DNA of 64,000 nt from Halomonas sp. (GCF_029263665.1 NZ_JAJUFQ010000007.1:184744-248743), one strand, 5' to 3'; shown: positions 10,801-19,552, counted from the first letter of the stretch. Numbers and translations are program-made. The notes: generated from the sequence alone by a model not told the origin.

Positions 10801-11462
10801 TTACTGCCACAAGCAGCGGGGCCGAGGCCCTCAAGCACTGGGAGCAGGACTGCTTCGACCTGGTGATCACCGATTGCAATATGCCGGAAATGACCGGATA
10901 TGAATTGGCCGAAAAAATACGCGAACGGGAGCAGCTCAAAGGCGGCCCCAACTCGAAGATATTTGCCCTGACGGCCAATGCCATACTCGATGAAGAGGAA
11001 CGCTGCCTGAAGAGCGGCATGGATGGCTGCCTGTATAAACCTGTCAGCATGCAGGAGCTGCGCGAGCTGATAGAAAGCATTCAATCCATCCAACAGGTCG
11101 TGTGTCGACTCAGCCAGATCCAGACGCTCGACATCTGTTCTGTATGCAAGACGCTGGGGGTCAACCCAAAGACTGTGATGCAGATGCTGGAGAAGCTCTA
11201 CTTCACCAATGATGAAGATATCAAGCAACTGCACCAGGCTTTCAATCAGCAGGATGTTGCTCGCCAGGCCGACCTGGTCCACAAGATCAGGGGAGGCGCC
11301 CGCATCATTCATGCCGACCCGGTCGTGGAGGCATGCAAGCGCTTCGAACAGTGCCTCCACAAGCAGGATGATGCCCAGCTGCAGCAGGCCAGGATAGCGA
11401 TGCTTGACGAACTTTCTGCCCTGCAGGAACAGCTCAGGATCCATGCACTACCCAGTTCCTGA
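7836..11462 (+). CDS. BvgS/EvgS-type hybrid sensor histidine kinase
   Basis: The 1208-residue protein has the full BvgS/EvgS layout. There is a signal-like N-terminus (about 1-28) and two periplasmic solute-binding (SBP_bac_3, Venus-flytrap) domains at about 63-290 and 302-530. A membrane segment (about 535-556) is followed by a PAS domain (about 575-700) and a dimerisation/phosphoacceptor domain with H724 in MSHEIRTLLNAI. An ATPase domain (about 825-940) contains DSGCGIS and GTGLGL. A receiver has D1013 in VITDCNMP, and a C-terminal Hpt has H1149 in VHKIRGG. This supports an H-D-H-D phosphorelay ending on the coupled regulator at 7204. The H-box has Leu where Pro is almost universal (SHEIRTPL). 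The stimulus cannot be told from sequence. Confidence 0.95.
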   Translation: MMLSRLVRKFASISLTLWLMSPAVQLQAYTGQPISLELLARTHEPLQIERYTRQEQVRIEQLKTLHVGVFLSSHTPFEVVSDGTTFEGITADMLGIISGFTGLNIEVTQYADQARANAALKQGDIDAIATIPVNTPPPGGITYTRPFLSSGLALVKRPSSTEPARNLITGYDRLNAPWMGSESVRSMVSTTEVRPFESTLDAISNLVFGDIDSVVTDTISANYVINRYYPNDARIASLIDEPVEVGFAVLADRPILTSILDKSIDSIPPDIASNIVENWGGGGRVSRGRLTFPPELQQWVDARPVIRVGVNKEYAPYSYYDIENRYVGITSDVLSRISALTGIQFDVVPFSEIREGIRALKAGEVDMLADFTATPNRREQYLFTRPYLVSPYTVITHDADNEIDITNLDGLKIALPRGHALISSLSLEYPEASFIELDDILSTYQRVNRGGADVAIQPYRSTRYVLSRQQGSRLHIVGILPDRFAKMAFATLPNNAPLVDILNTALASIRPEEMANMENRWRTNPVIRVSGWQIYRSLILGVVLVSLLVVTLFFAWNFFLRKEITKRKRVEEELSDQVEFMTAMIEGTPHPIYVRDKKGLLLRCNNSYLEAIGRTQSEVMGHDLCKLQGLDQNTLDSLLNDYESVIATRQPQIGDRVLNLNDQTVAVYHWIIPLSSHSGEVRGVIGGWINISERYRLMDELKEATQEAESASQYKSRFLATMSHEIRTLLNAIIGMQELALDKGKKGQFDEASLEISHQASRDLLELIGHVLDFSKIEAGHLELKPTRVDPVALCESVIDIFRPLAAEKGIALELEVTARKRHDVFVDPYRLKQVVSNLINNAIKFTSEGKVHVSLNMTDKKDGMTDLCIVVEDSGCGISEQNMEHIFQPFTQLSSGINGTGLGLVICQGLVESMKGRLALTSKEHVGTQVTVDLPLKVIDWPLQIPAHLDEGEIASIPLPTLNILIVDDHPANRTLLMQQLDQLNQKVTATSSGAEALKHWEQDCFDLVITDCNMPEMTGYELAEKIREREQLKGGPNSKIFALTANAILDEEERCLKSGMDGCLYKPVSMQELRELIESIQSIQQVVCRLSQIQTLDICSVCKTLGVNPKTVMQMLEKLYFTNDEDIKQLHQAFNQQDVARQADLVHKIRGGARIIHADPVVEACKRFEQCLHKQDDAQLQQARIAMLDELSALQEQLRIHALPSS

Positions 11463-12320
11463 GCCGTTACCACACAGCATCCATCGTGATGGCTCAGGCC
11501 CACCTCAGCAGAGATGTTGAGGTGGGCTTTGGGTATTGAGCACGATACCGCCTGGTTCTTGGTTTGAATTTCTTGATGTTCAACATTAATACAGCTTCTT
11601 CAGGAAAATTCTCGAGAACATTCAGACAGAGTCCCGTAGAAGCTTCATCTCGACCATGGAATCCTGCCGTGAGTCCACGATGGTCCTGAGAGTAATCCAG
11701 CCATCCAAACTCGATGATCCAAGTCATATACGAAAGTTCCTGGAAACTCCGGCAAGGGATAGAAATAGTGAACGCATCTTACATGTTGACACCTCATGAA
11801 AACTTGCCAGGCAAGGATATGGCCAGGACTATTCAGATGAAAAAAAGAGCGAAAACGCCTATAAATCAAGAATATTAAAAATATGCGGCCTCACTGGAGT
11901 CATAGAGCTGATGGATATCGCCAAGCAACATGATATCGAGACAACCCACTTGATTTTAGTGATATTTGTACGGATGTATTTTCTTATTATAAAACAATAA
12001 AGATGTGAATTGAATCATATTTACGCAGCAGACCTGCTCAATCCATAGCTTTAATATAGTAAACACATAAACCTCTAATAACACGTATCACCTCGAGGTA
12101 TTATCGGAAAACAAACTCTCACTAACTCCATGGATTAATGAATATGCCGAAAAAGCTCTCACACATATACTACTGGATAGATATAGCGCAGAGTAATCAT
12201 GCCAACAAGGCAGCTCCATGCTCTAGTTACACTTCTTCAAAGAGGCGCATTCACCCTGACTCTTCGATGAGTTGGTAGCCTAGGGAAAGGAAGGTCTATT
12301 GGGAACAAAGGAGAATACCA
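11463..12320. other. AT-rich intergenic region before the arylsulfatase
   Basis: After the kinase terminator this 858-bp stretch shows no convincing gene; short minus-strand frames lack ribosome sites and family features. It becomes AT-rich from about 11850 to 12150. A perfect 10-bp palindrome ACCTCGAGGT lies at 12090-12099. I could not pick a convincing sigma-70 promoter for the downstream sulfatase. Confidence 0.6.
11498..11530 (+). terminator. Terminator of regulator-kinase operon
   Basis: A 10-bp perfect stem, GCCCACCTCA (11498-11507) with TGAGGTGGGC (11518-11527), has a 10-nt loop and is followed by TTTGGGTATT. It lies 36 bp after the kinase stop. The T-tract is short, but the stem is strong. 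Confidence 0.75.
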
Positions 12321-13979
12321 ATGATAAAGAAAACGCAAAGCGGCGCTGCAATAGTTGCAGGGCTTCTCGCCATGGGCCAGGCCATGGCTCAGGGGCAGGA
12401 AGCGACGGATGACCACACCAGTTATCCAACGTATGGAACGAAACCCAATATCGTATTGATCGTTTCAGATGACACAGGCTATTGGGATCTCGGTGCCTAC
12501 ATGGGCGGCAAGGCCCGTGGCATGGATACACCGAATCTCGACCGCATGGCCGATGAAGGCATGATGTTCACCGACTTCTATGCTCAAGCCTCGTGTACTC
12601 CCGGGCGCGCGGCGATGCAAACTGGCCGCAACCCGAATCGTTCAGGGATGACCACGGTGGCCTTCCAAGGCCAGGGCGGCGGCCTCCCCGAAGCGGAATG
12701 GACCCTGGCATCCGTCCTCAAGCAGGCGGATTACAATACGTACTTCTCTGGAAAGTGGCACCTCGGGGAAGCCGATTACGCCATGCCCACCGCCCAAGGC
12801 TATGACAAGATGGAGAACGTCCTGCTCTACCATCTCAATGCCATGACCTACGCATTGGAAGGCTGGAATCCCCAGATCACGGACGAGCAGCGCAAATTCT
12901 TCATGGACTCCACTATTGGTATTCTTGAAGGGGAGGCGGGCAAAAAGCCTACTGAAGTGCTGTCGATGGCCGACATGACGGTGAAGGACCTTGCCAACCT
13001 CGATACCGTGACAGCCGAAAAGGCAGTGGCTGAGATGGAACGCCTGGCAGAGCTGGACCAGCCGTTCTTCATGTCGATCAACTGGTCAGCCAACCACCAG
13101 CCCAACCTTCCGGCTGACGAGTTTGTCGGCGCCTCCGAGGTCAAGTCCAAGTATGGCGACAAGGTTGTCGAAATGGATGCTCAGACCGGCAAGCTACTCG
13201 ACAAGATCCAGGAGCTAGGTATCGAGGACAACACCCTTGTCGTCTACACCGTCGACAACGGCGCATGGCAGGATGTGCATCCTGATAGCGGCATGACACC
13301 TTTCCGTGGCTCCAAGGGCACGGATCGCGAAGGCGGCTGGCGGGTACCGGCGATCTTCAAATGGAAAGGCCATATCGACTCAGGCACTAAATCCAGCGAC
13401 ATTGCTGGCGGCCTTGACCTGATGGCCACCTTTGCCCATCTCGCAGGCGTTGAACTCCCCAAAGAAGACCGTGACGGCAAGCCGATCATTTTCGACAGCC
13501 ATGACATGGCCCCCATTCTGTTCTCGGATGTCGATGATGATCTGTGGGATCGTGACTCCTGGCTCTACTTCACCGAAACAGAATTGATGCCAGGTGCGAT
13601 CCGTATCGGTCACTGGAAGGCGGTGTTCAACCAGAAAGGCGATAATGGCGCTATTGCCGGCTCTGAAGCTCCGGCCGCGGAACTCGGCTGGCGTGGGCCG
13701 TCGCAGTATTCCGATGTGGTGCCACAGATCTTCAACCTGTGGGAAGACCCACAAGAGCGCTACGATATCTTCATGACTTCCGGGCGGGAAAATACCTGGG
13801 CACTGCCTTTCTTCAGTGAAGAACTGAAAAAAGTCGCCGAGTCCTACATGGAATACCCCCCACGGCCACTGCAGTCTGATGCCTATTCCGGCCCGCTGAC
13901 CATCAAGCGCTTCCGTGCCCTGGAGAAAGTGCAGGAAATCCTCAAGGAAAAGAATATCCAGGTGGATCTCAACAACTAA
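12321..13979 (+). CDS. Exported arylsulfatase (FGly-dependent sulfatase)
   Basis: This 552-residue sulfatase of the alkaline-phosphatase superfamily hydrolyses sulfate esters. A signal peptide (about 1-25, ending near AMAQ) implies export. NIVLIVSDD carries metal-binding acids. The signature CTPGR (C92) is the C-x-P-x-R motif whose cysteine is converted to formylglycine, and GKWHLG supplies the conserved Lys/His. Near the C-terminus, FNLWEDPQERYD is typical of arylsulfatase A-like enzymes. AAAGGAG precedes the ATG at good distance, and a strong terminator follows, so it is monocistronic. No formylglycine-generating enzyme is encoded in the window. The substrate is unknown. The nearby sulfotransferase-rich capsule locus raises the possibility of a link to sulfated polysaccharide, but nutritional sulfate scavenging is equally possible. 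Confidence 0.92.
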   Translation: MIKKTQSGAAIVAGLLAMGQAMAQGQEATDDHTSYPTYGTKPNIVLIVSDDTGYWDLGAYMGGKARGMDTPNLDRMADEGMMFTDFYAQASCTPGRAAMQTGRNPNRSGMTTVAFQGQGGGLPEAEWTLASVLKQADYNTYFSGKWHLGEADYAMPTAQGYDKMENVLLYHLNAMTYALEGWNPQITDEQRKFFMDSTIGILEGEAGKKPTEVLSMADMTVKDLANLDTVTAEKAVAEMERLAELDQPFFMSINWSANHQPNLPADEFVGASEVKSKYGDKVVEMDAQTGKLLDKIQELGIEDNTLVVYTVDNGAWQDVHPDSGMTPFRGSKGTDREGGWRVPAIFKWKGHIDSGTKSSDIAGGLDLMATFAHLAGVELPKEDRDGKPIIFDSHDMAPILFSDVDDDLWDRDSWLYFTETELMPGAIRIGHWKAVFNQKGDNGAIAGSEAPAAELGWRGPSQYSDVVPQIFNLWEDPQERYDIFMTSGRENTWALPFFSEELKKVAESYMEYPPRPLQSDAYSGPLTIKRFRALEKVQEILKEKNIQVDLNN

Positions 13980-14020
13980 CAGATGCTAATAGCCAGTCGA
14001 TAGCGTCAACTCAAAACAAT

Positions 14021-14052
14021 GCCGGAGCAGGGAAACCTGCTCCGGCTTTTTG
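14021..14052. terminator. Strong terminator between sulfatase and pilus operon
   Basis: A perfect 10-bp GC-rich stem, GCCGGAGCAG (14021-14030) with CTGCTCCGGC (14037-14046), has a GGAAAC loop and is followed by TTTTT. It serves the plus-strand sulfatase. On the minus strand the stem is followed by ATTGTTTTG, so it may also end the convergent pilus operon, whose last stop is at 14161. Confidence 0.88.
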
Positions 14053-14160
14053 CCATCACCAGCTCCAGACAATATAGATGTGATTGTGCTCGCCCTGACA
14101 GGCAAGGTTCCTCTGCTCCGAGGTTGTAAGCATTACATCCATGCTTTATAGCAAGGAATA

Positions 14161-15204
14161 TCAGGGAATACTCACCGTAACAATAGCCGTTGCACTATAA
14201 GCGCCGGGCTCAATCTTCCCTTCACTCGGAACTAGAGTGGGATAGAGTTGTACCAAGTTCTCAGCTCGCCCATTGTGATAGGGGATCATCCGACTGTTCT
14301 GATTCCCTAGACCGAGAAGGTTGCCTGAAAGGTCCGTCATGGCGACCCCCAATCCAGGCATGGTAGTGACAATGTAAGGACCGTCAGCATTGGGGGTTCC
14401 AGCAGCAGAGATAAAGTACTCTAGATGACTAGCGGATGTATCAGCAACGTTATTGCAGTTAACTGATAGATCAATCTGGCGGGGAATATAACCACCACCT
14501 GGCGGTTTTCCTTCAGCCAATTGGCCAGGAGTGACCTCACCAAGGTCTACGGTAATGTTATCCCCCGCCTCAAAGGTACAACTGGCGGAGGAAGAAAGCA
14601 CAATATTGGCATTCACCGTGGAGAACGGGAAGCTGTAGTCGGGTGCTCCGACACCACTGGAGACGACCTGCCAATATAGCTTGGCTAGTTCTCCGGAAAA
14701 ACGGGATTCGCCCAATATCCCCTTATCAATACGGAACTCAATCTTGCCTCGGCTACCAGTCGCAATCGTGAAGCTGTTGGTGGCGGTGTTGCTGCAGCTC
14801 GTCCTTCCCGCATTGCGGCGCTGGTAAAAGGGCATCTGAACGTTACCTGGACCATAAATATAGAACCAGACTCTGGCCGAAACATTCTCATTCAATTTCA
14901 ACCAGCCATCGGTTTCTGGTAGTGATGCCGTGGCAGTAAAAAGCGAGTAATCATTAATAGATGAAGGACAGTTACAAGTACCGTTAGCCCCAGCTCCAGT
15001 ATTGAAGCTCTCTGTCTGTGTCATTCCTGATTGTTGACCATAGTCCCCAAGTTCCACATCAAGGGGCACCATATGGACATAATCCCCCGCGCACTGATAA
15101 GCAGGCAGTCCATCAGGAACCGGTGTTGCTGCCAAGACCGAACTGGAATCAGTGGCAACGATGGTCATGGATAGTACAAGCATTAAACTTGCGAGTCTTT
15201 TCAT
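14161..15204 (-). CDS. Chaperone-usher pilus tip adhesin / minor subunit
   Basis: This roughly 347-residue secreted protein has a signal peptide starting MKRLASLML and ending near SVLA. An N-terminal lectin-like region is followed by a C-terminal pilin domain of about 150 residues. That domain begins near SASCTFEAGDNITVDLGEV and ends in the donor-strand-like TATAIVTVSIP pattern. The two-domain build and position as last gene of the operon indicate the tip adhesin. I chose the ATG at 15204 because an upstream AAAGG sits 8 bp away and the signal peptide starts there; the frame extends to 15261, inside the usher gene. It lies 35 bp after the usher. The ligand is unknown, and the N-terminal half was not matched to a specific adhesin family. 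Confidence 0.85.
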   Translation of the reverse strand: MKRLASLMLVLSMTIVATDSSSVLAATPVPDGLPAYQCAGDYVHMVPLDVELGDYGQQSGMTQTESFNTGAGANGTCNCPSSINDYSLFTATASLPETDGWLKLNENVSARVWFYIYGPGNVQMPFYQRRNAGRTSCSNTATNSFTIATGSRGKIEFRIDKGILGESRFSGELAKLYWQVVSSGVGAPDYSFPFSTVNANIVLSSSASCTFEAGDNITVDLGEVTPGQLAEGKPPGGGYIPRQIDLSVNCNNVADTSASHLEYFISAAGTPNADGPYIVTTMPGLGVAMTDLSGNLLGLGNQNSRMIPYHNGRAENLVQLYPTLVPSEGKIEPGAYSATAIVTVSIP

Positions 15205-15239
15205 GCTGGAAACCTTTCTCGATTCTCTCGGCATCATTA

Positions 15240-17786
15240 TCAGGAGACGGTAGATAGACACTGAGCTTCTACCTGGGGATAGGGCATATTGCGGTCATCT
15301 TTCGGTACTGAATAAATCAGATAACAGGAATTCGCATTGTCTCGGCCCCAGACAACCTTGAGCTCAGGGTACTCACCCCGAATAAAGATCATGCCCCCCT
15401 GGCCAACCAGCGATACATTGTTGCCTTCCCCATCGAGCACTTCCGCACCGAAGGGAATGTCCCCATTCTGAACCCTGAGCAATAATGGCTTGCCTTGGGT
15501 GGTCGAAAAATCAAGTCTCACAACCGCTCCGCGCCGAGGCGCGACCTGTTGCATCGCGGCATTCAGTTCCACATCCGTTGGCAACCCCTTGGGGTCAATA
15601 CCAACACTGTTGTAACGATATGGAGTCAGACCCGCGCGAATAGCCTCGCCATCACTATCCAGCCGATTGCCCGTTCCCTGACTCAGAAAAGCACCCGACG
15701 CGCCCTCCGCTACCACCAGCGCCATGGTTTCGCTGCGATCCGGGCTAAAGACCAGACCACCAGAATGGGCCACCAGGGTACCGCTGGCATTGGCCGAATA
15801 CTGGCGGTAATCACCATCCTGGCTGTAAGTGGCACCTAATTGCGCCATGCTCGTACGGTAGTTCAGGTTACCTCCCAGCCCTTGGCGATCATCATCGTTG
15901 TCGTAGCTGGCATAAACGCCATAACCCAACTGGTTGTTCTCGCCAGCGACACCCGACAATTGGGTACGTGCCAGACTGCTACCCTCGCCATCCTGGGTCA
16001 GGCTGGTCGTCCAGGTCGGGCGGCGTGCACCACTGCCGATGGGAATCGATGCCGTCGCCATATAGGTGTTGCTGGCTTCGTCATCCTGCAAGTCCCGGCT
16101 GGCAGTGAGCCCCAGGCTGCCCCAACGGAAACTTTTGTTGTAACCCATTTGGAAGGTAGTAGTACTGGAACGCTCGTCCCAATAGTTTCGCGTAATACCA
16201 GAGACATTCAGGTCACCCGCTCTGCCAAGCGGCTGACTGATATTCAACTGAAAGCGATTGCGTTCGCGCAGCGAGGAAGAATCCCTATCCCCCTCACGTA
16301 GGTGGGCATAGTCGGCGAAACTGAGAAAATCCTCAGTGGAATAACGGTAAGCGGCCAACGCGAAATTGGTACCGGTGGTAACCAGACGCTTGCTGTAACT
16401 GAGGCGGTAACTGCTGCCACTCATGCTATCGTCATGGCTATCTGGCAGATTCTCGGCCTGGGACAGAGTGACATCCAAAGCAACTGCTCCCAACGATGTT
16501 CCCACTGCGACACCCGCCAGACCAGAGCGGTAGTCCTCGGCAAGAATGCTGCCGCCATATAAGGTCAGGGCATTGTTGATGCCACGGCGATAACTGGCCT
16601 GGGTGAACCAGAGCTCATCTTCCAGGCTGTCATCACGATAACGACCCCCAGCCAGATTGAAGCGCGAAGCACCTGGCCGCAGCATTTGCACTACCGAAGC
16701 AAAAGGTACGGTGAAGCTGTGCTCGCTGCCATCGGCTTCGGTGACCGTCACCTCCAGATCCCCGGCATAACCCGTGGCGTAGAGGTCATCGATGATAAAT
16801 ACCCCAGGTGACACACTGGTCTCATAGATAGTGTTGCCGCTCTGACGTACCGTTACCTTGGCGTTGGTTTGCGCAGTACCACGAATCACGGGGGCAAATC
16901 CCCGCTCGCTCTCTGGCAGCATGCTGTCATCACTGGATAATTGCACGCCAGTGAAGGGAATGCTGTCGAAATCACTGCCCGGTGTGAAATACTCCCCCAA
17001 GGTCAGTTGGGACTGCCAGCGGTCGATATCCTTCTGGGCATAGGTGTTCAGGGTGTTGTAGTGCCCCCCATCGTCATCCAGGCTGCTGTCCGAGTAGTTG
17101 CCATTGTGGCGCAAGCGCCACCCTGCCAGATTGAAGCCGGCATTCAAGTTGATGTTGTAATCCGTGCTATCCGTATCACCATTGTCGCTATGCACGACAT
17201 TGGCATGATAGCCGAGCAAACCGGCAGGAATCCCTTGATCCCATTCACTAGGATCGACATAGCCACGTTTGACCCGCCCCGCATATGCCTGGGGAATGCT
17301 CAGCTTGCCGCTGAGACTGGCCAGGTCCATGTGGAAACTGGCTCCGGGAATCAACTCTTCGGCAACGATACAGTCACTTTCCAGCTGTTGCTTTACCTTG
17401 GCTTGATCCGGTAATTGATCAAGTTTGGCTCCCCAGCGCATGGCATCACCAGCAGAAAAGCAGAAACGCAGCTCTCCTTTTTCCGGTTCCTCGACACGCA
17501 CCTTTTGCTGCAAGTACGCATTATCATTCACCAGAATGTTCAGGTCATAACTTCCAGGGGGAATGGCGCCAGCCTGGCTGTAGCGAGAAATATCAATATC
17601 CTGCCCCAGGCCACGCAGAAAGGCGCTATTGAAGGTAACGGCTTCACCTTTATCATCCGGGGCAGCAGCCCAGGCGGCCCCCGTGGCCAGCGCCAGGCCA
17701 ACCGCCAGTGCTAGAGGGGACAACCTCAGCTTCCCATGGCCAATAGGTCCCCCTATCGCCGTGGAATATGGCAATATTCTTTTCAT
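15240..17786 (-). CDS. Outer-membrane fimbrial usher
   Basis: This 848-residue usher forms the outer-membrane channel that accepts chaperone-subunit complexes and assembles the pilus. It has a signal peptide (about 1-41, ending AAWAAAP) and the usher N-terminal domain with FNSAFLRG and a PPGSYDLNILVN-type motif. A plug/middle domain follows (GVFIIDDLYATGYAGDLEVTV, GASRFNLAGGRYRDD), then a long beta-barrel. The C-terminal domains contain RGAVVRLDF and PFGAEVLDGEG. Its length is usual for the family (about 800-870). The ATG at 17786 has no recognisable Shine-Dalgarno sequence in the preceding 20 bp, unlike its neighbours. Hairpins lie in the 164-bp gap after the chaperone gene, so usher expression may be set lower than that of the subunits. 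Confidence 0.95.
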   Translation of the reverse strand: MKRILPYSTAIGGPIGHGKLRLSPLALAVGLALATGAAWAAAPDDKGEAVTFNSAFLRGLGQDIDISRYSQAGAIPPGSYDLNILVNDNAYLQQKVRVEEPEKGELRFCFSAGDAMRWGAKLDQLPDQAKVKQQLESDCIVAEELIPGASFHMDLASLSGKLSIPQAYAGRVKRGYVDPSEWDQGIPAGLLGYHANVVHSDNGDTDSTDYNINLNAGFNLAGWRLRHNGNYSDSSLDDDGGHYNTLNTYAQKDIDRWQSQLTLGEYFTPGSDFDSIPFTGVQLSSDDSMLPESERGFAPVIRGTAQTNAKVTVRQSGNTIYETSVSPGVFIIDDLYATGYAGDLEVTVTEADGSEHSFTVPFASVVQMLRPGASRFNLAGGRYRDDSLEDELWFTQASYRRGINNALTLYGGSILAEDYRSGLAGVAVGTSLGAVALDVTLSQAENLPDSHDDSMSGSSYRLSYSKRLVTTGTNFALAAYRYSTEDFLSFADYAHLREGDRDSSSLRERNRFQLNISQPLGRAGDLNVSGITRNYWDERSSTTTFQMGYNKSFRWGSLGLTASRDLQDDEASNTYMATASIPIGSGARRPTWTTSLTQDGEGSSLARTQLSGVAGENNQLGYGVYASYDNDDDRQGLGGNLNYRTSMAQLGATYSQDGDYRQYSANASGTLVAHSGGLVFSPDRSETMALVVAEGASGAFLSQGTGNRLDSDGEAIRAGLTPYRYNSVGIDPKGLPTDVELNAAMQQVAPRRGAVVRLDFSTTQGKPLLLRVQNGDIPFGAEVLDGEGNNVSLVGQGGMIFIRGEYPELKVVWGRDNANSCYLIYSVPKDDRNMPYPQVEAQCLSTVS

Positions 17787-17874
17787 AATATAATTGACGA
17801 GCTAATTATCTAATTGATGGATAGCGCTTGATAAAGGTGAAAAAGGCTTGAGAGATAACTCATGAATGAGTGTA

Positions 17875-17906
17875 TTGAGACCGGCTTGATACAACGCCCG
17901 GCTCAA
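17875..17906 (-). other. Intercistronic hairpin between chaperone and usher genes
   Basis: Read on the minus strand, TTGAGCCGG (17906-17898) pairs with CCGGTCTCAA (17884-17875) with one bulge, and a short T-run follows 30-40 nt later. It sits between chaperone stop and usher start and could act as a processing or partial termination point. No function is shown. Confidence 0.35.
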
Positions 17907-17950
17907 GATCTACCTTTTTCCTTCAATGAACTTGCCAACATCAGGGAACG

Positions 17951-18700
17951 CTACAGCGAATAGTCCTGGCTCTGGCTGGCACCAAAATCATTGATCCACT
18001 GAGCCTCGACGCTGCCTCTTGCAGCCGGGGTCGTCATGCCTTTCAGCAAGAACTCCTGGCTTGCGCCGGGGGCCACCATGCCATCAGAGGCATCAGCAAC
18101 ATAACGCTGCCCGCCAGTATTCAACGCCACTTGGGAGAAACTCACATGATAGGCAGAGCGATTGGTGGCTTTTAATGCATAACCGCCACTCATCGGAACC
18201 AGGCTCCAGGACACCGCCTTGGCCGCATCTTCCGGTTGCCCTTGCAGACCATCGGGACGGAAGAACAGCTTGAATCGAGAACGGAAAGCAAATTGCAGAA
18301 TATTCTGCCCTTTCTGGCTGCTGGCCTCGGGGGGAATATCCAGCACATTGAGCCAGAACACTGACTCACGATCCTGTGGCAAACCGCTCCCGACATAGGC
18401 AATACGCAGAGCCTGCCCCTGACGAGCCTCGACCCTGGTCACAGGAGGCAACAGCGCGAAAGGTAGATTCTCGGCACCGGGCTGCGAATCGGGATTGCCA
18501 CTGTCCAACCACACTTGCACCAAAGAAGGTTGATTGCCAGTGTTGTTCAGATTGACGGTAATTTCCCGTTCTCCGGCGGGATAGACAAATCTTGTCCCTT
18601 GCACCTGGATAGCGGCCTGTGCCATTGCGGGTAACAACAGTACTGCGCACAGTAGGGCTGTGCTCAATCTACCTACGGACCTTCTGACGATATGTTTCAT
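17951..18700 (-). CDS. Periplasmic pilus assembly chaperone
   Basis: This 249-residue PapD-like chaperone binds pilin subunits in the periplasm and delivers them to the usher. The signal peptide (about 1-29) ends at AMAQA. The first immunoglobulin-like domain contains IQVQGTRFVYPAGEREITVNL and the conserved segment around RESVFWLNVLDIPP. The second contains the NRSAYHVSFSQV pattern. The start is MKHIVRR at 18700, preceded by GGAGGAG at ideal spacing; the longer frame to 18838 lies inside the pilin gene. It is the second gene of the operon, between major pilin and usher, directly after a strong hairpin. Confidence 0.95.
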   Translation of the reverse strand: MKHIVRRSVGRLSTALLCAVLLLPAMAQAAIQVQGTRFVYPAGEREITVNLNNTGNQPSLVQVWLDSGNPDSQPGAENLPFALLPPVTRVEARQGQALRIAYVGSGLPQDRESVFWLNVLDIPPEASSQKGQNILQFAFRSRFKLFFRPDGLQGQPEDAAKAVSWSLVPMSGGYALKATNRSAYHVSFSQVALNTGGQRYVADASDGMVAPGASQEFLLKGMTTPAARGSVEAQWINDFGASQSQDYSL

Positions 18701-18721
18701 CGGGACACTCCTCCAATAGTT

Positions 18722-18749
18722 GCCTGCTGCGATACTCATCGCAGCAGGC
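18722..18749 (-). other. Perfect 12-bp stem-loop after the major pilin gene
   Basis: GCCTGCTGCGAT (18722-18733) and ATCGCAGCAGGC (18738-18749) form a perfect 12-bp stem with a 4-nt loop. It starts 7 bp after the pilin stop and ends just before the chaperone ribosome site. There is no T-run. This is where pilus operons commonly carry a hairpin that stabilises pilin mRNA or attenuates read-through, giving excess major subunit. Confidence 0.75.
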
Positions 18750-18755
18750 CGACCA

Positions 18756-19283
18756 TTACTGGTAGTCCAGGGTGTAGACCAACTGGGTTTCAACATTGCC
18801 CGAGGTGGCAGCATCTGTTGCGTAGTACTGAGCGGCATAGTTCAGTGTCGCGCTGCCATCAGTAGCAAAGTTGACAAAGGGGTTATTGGTGTTGTCACGC
18901 AGATCGATCACGTTTCCAGACGCTTGGTCCGTCACCTGGACCAGAACGTTCTCCGCTGGTGTCGCGGCGTTGTTGAGCAGGTTGCCTGTGTTCATGTCCA
19001 CATTGGTAGGCTCGAACCATGCACGTACAGCACCACTGGTCGGGCAGCCACTCAGGCTCATGGAAATCGCTGTGTTGCCAGCGGTATCACCAGCGGCAGC
19101 CAGAGAGCTGCTGGAGACAGTCGGCAGCACAACGGTGGCGTCTGCTGCTCCGCCATCAATGGCGATATTACAGGCGCTGTCGACAACCAGCCCATTGATG
19201 GTGATGGTGCCATCTGCGGCCATTGCGCCCGTTGCCGCAGCAAGAGTTACCCCTGCCAGTGTGCTTACGACGAACTTCTTCAT
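18756..19283 (-). CDS. Major fimbrial subunit (type 1-like pilin)
   Basis: This pilin of about 175 residues has a signal peptide ending at AMAADG. Its two cysteines (SACNI and LSGCP) are placed as in type 1 pilins for the conserved disulfide, and the C-terminal beta-zipper ends in LVYTLDYQ with the penultimate tyrosine. Two ATGs are in frame, at 19289 and 19283. The AAGG Shine-Dalgarno is only 3 nt from the first but 9 nt from the second, so MKKFVVST at 19283 is the likelier start. First gene of the four-gene pilus operon, with a strong hairpin directly downstream; the upstream region carries a promoter and candidate regulator sites. Confidence 0.93.
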   Translation of the reverse strand: MKKFVVSTLAGVTLAAATGAMAADGTITINGLVVDSACNIAIDGGAADATVVLPTVSSSSLAAAGDTAGNTAISMSLSGCPTSGAVRAWFEPTNVDMNTGNLLNNAATPAENVLVQVTDQASGNVIDLRDNTNNPFVNFATDGSATLNYAAQYYATDAATSGNVETQLVYTLDYQ

Positions 19284-19497
19284 TTTCATTACCCTTCAGG
19301 ATTGCGAATAAATAGTGAGCACCATAAGACTTTGTTAATTCATTCAGCCTTATGAATAAGCCATTTACATGGCACAATGATAAAATCATTAGTCATTCAG
19401 GCACGCTAAAAGCATGCTGCACCAGTCAGTACACTGAGCTGATAACCAATCATTTCAGATAGATCAATTAGGACTGGCGAGCGAAGTCTAACCATGC

Positions 19498-19526
19498 CTC
19501 TTAGGTACAACATTGAGCCATGTCAA
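19498..19526 (-). promoter_or_regulatory. Candidate promoter of the pilus operon
   Basis: On the minus strand a perfect -35 TTGACA (19526-19521) and TAAGAG (19503-19498) are separated by 17 bp. The poor -10 suggests activator dependence. The leader to the pilin start would be about 210 nt. A second weaker pair (TTAACA and TATTTA, near 19340-19310) is a possible alternative. Confidence 0.5.
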
Positions 19527-19540
19527 TTTTTTACCCCGAA

Positions 19541-19552
19541 TGAGGTACCTCA
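19541..19552. promoter_or_regulatory. 12-bp perfect palindrome, candidate operator
   Basis: TGAGGTACCTCA is a perfect 12-bp palindrome centred about 20 bp upstream of the pilus -35. Its position suits a regulator binding site; no protein is assigned. Confidence 0.4.
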
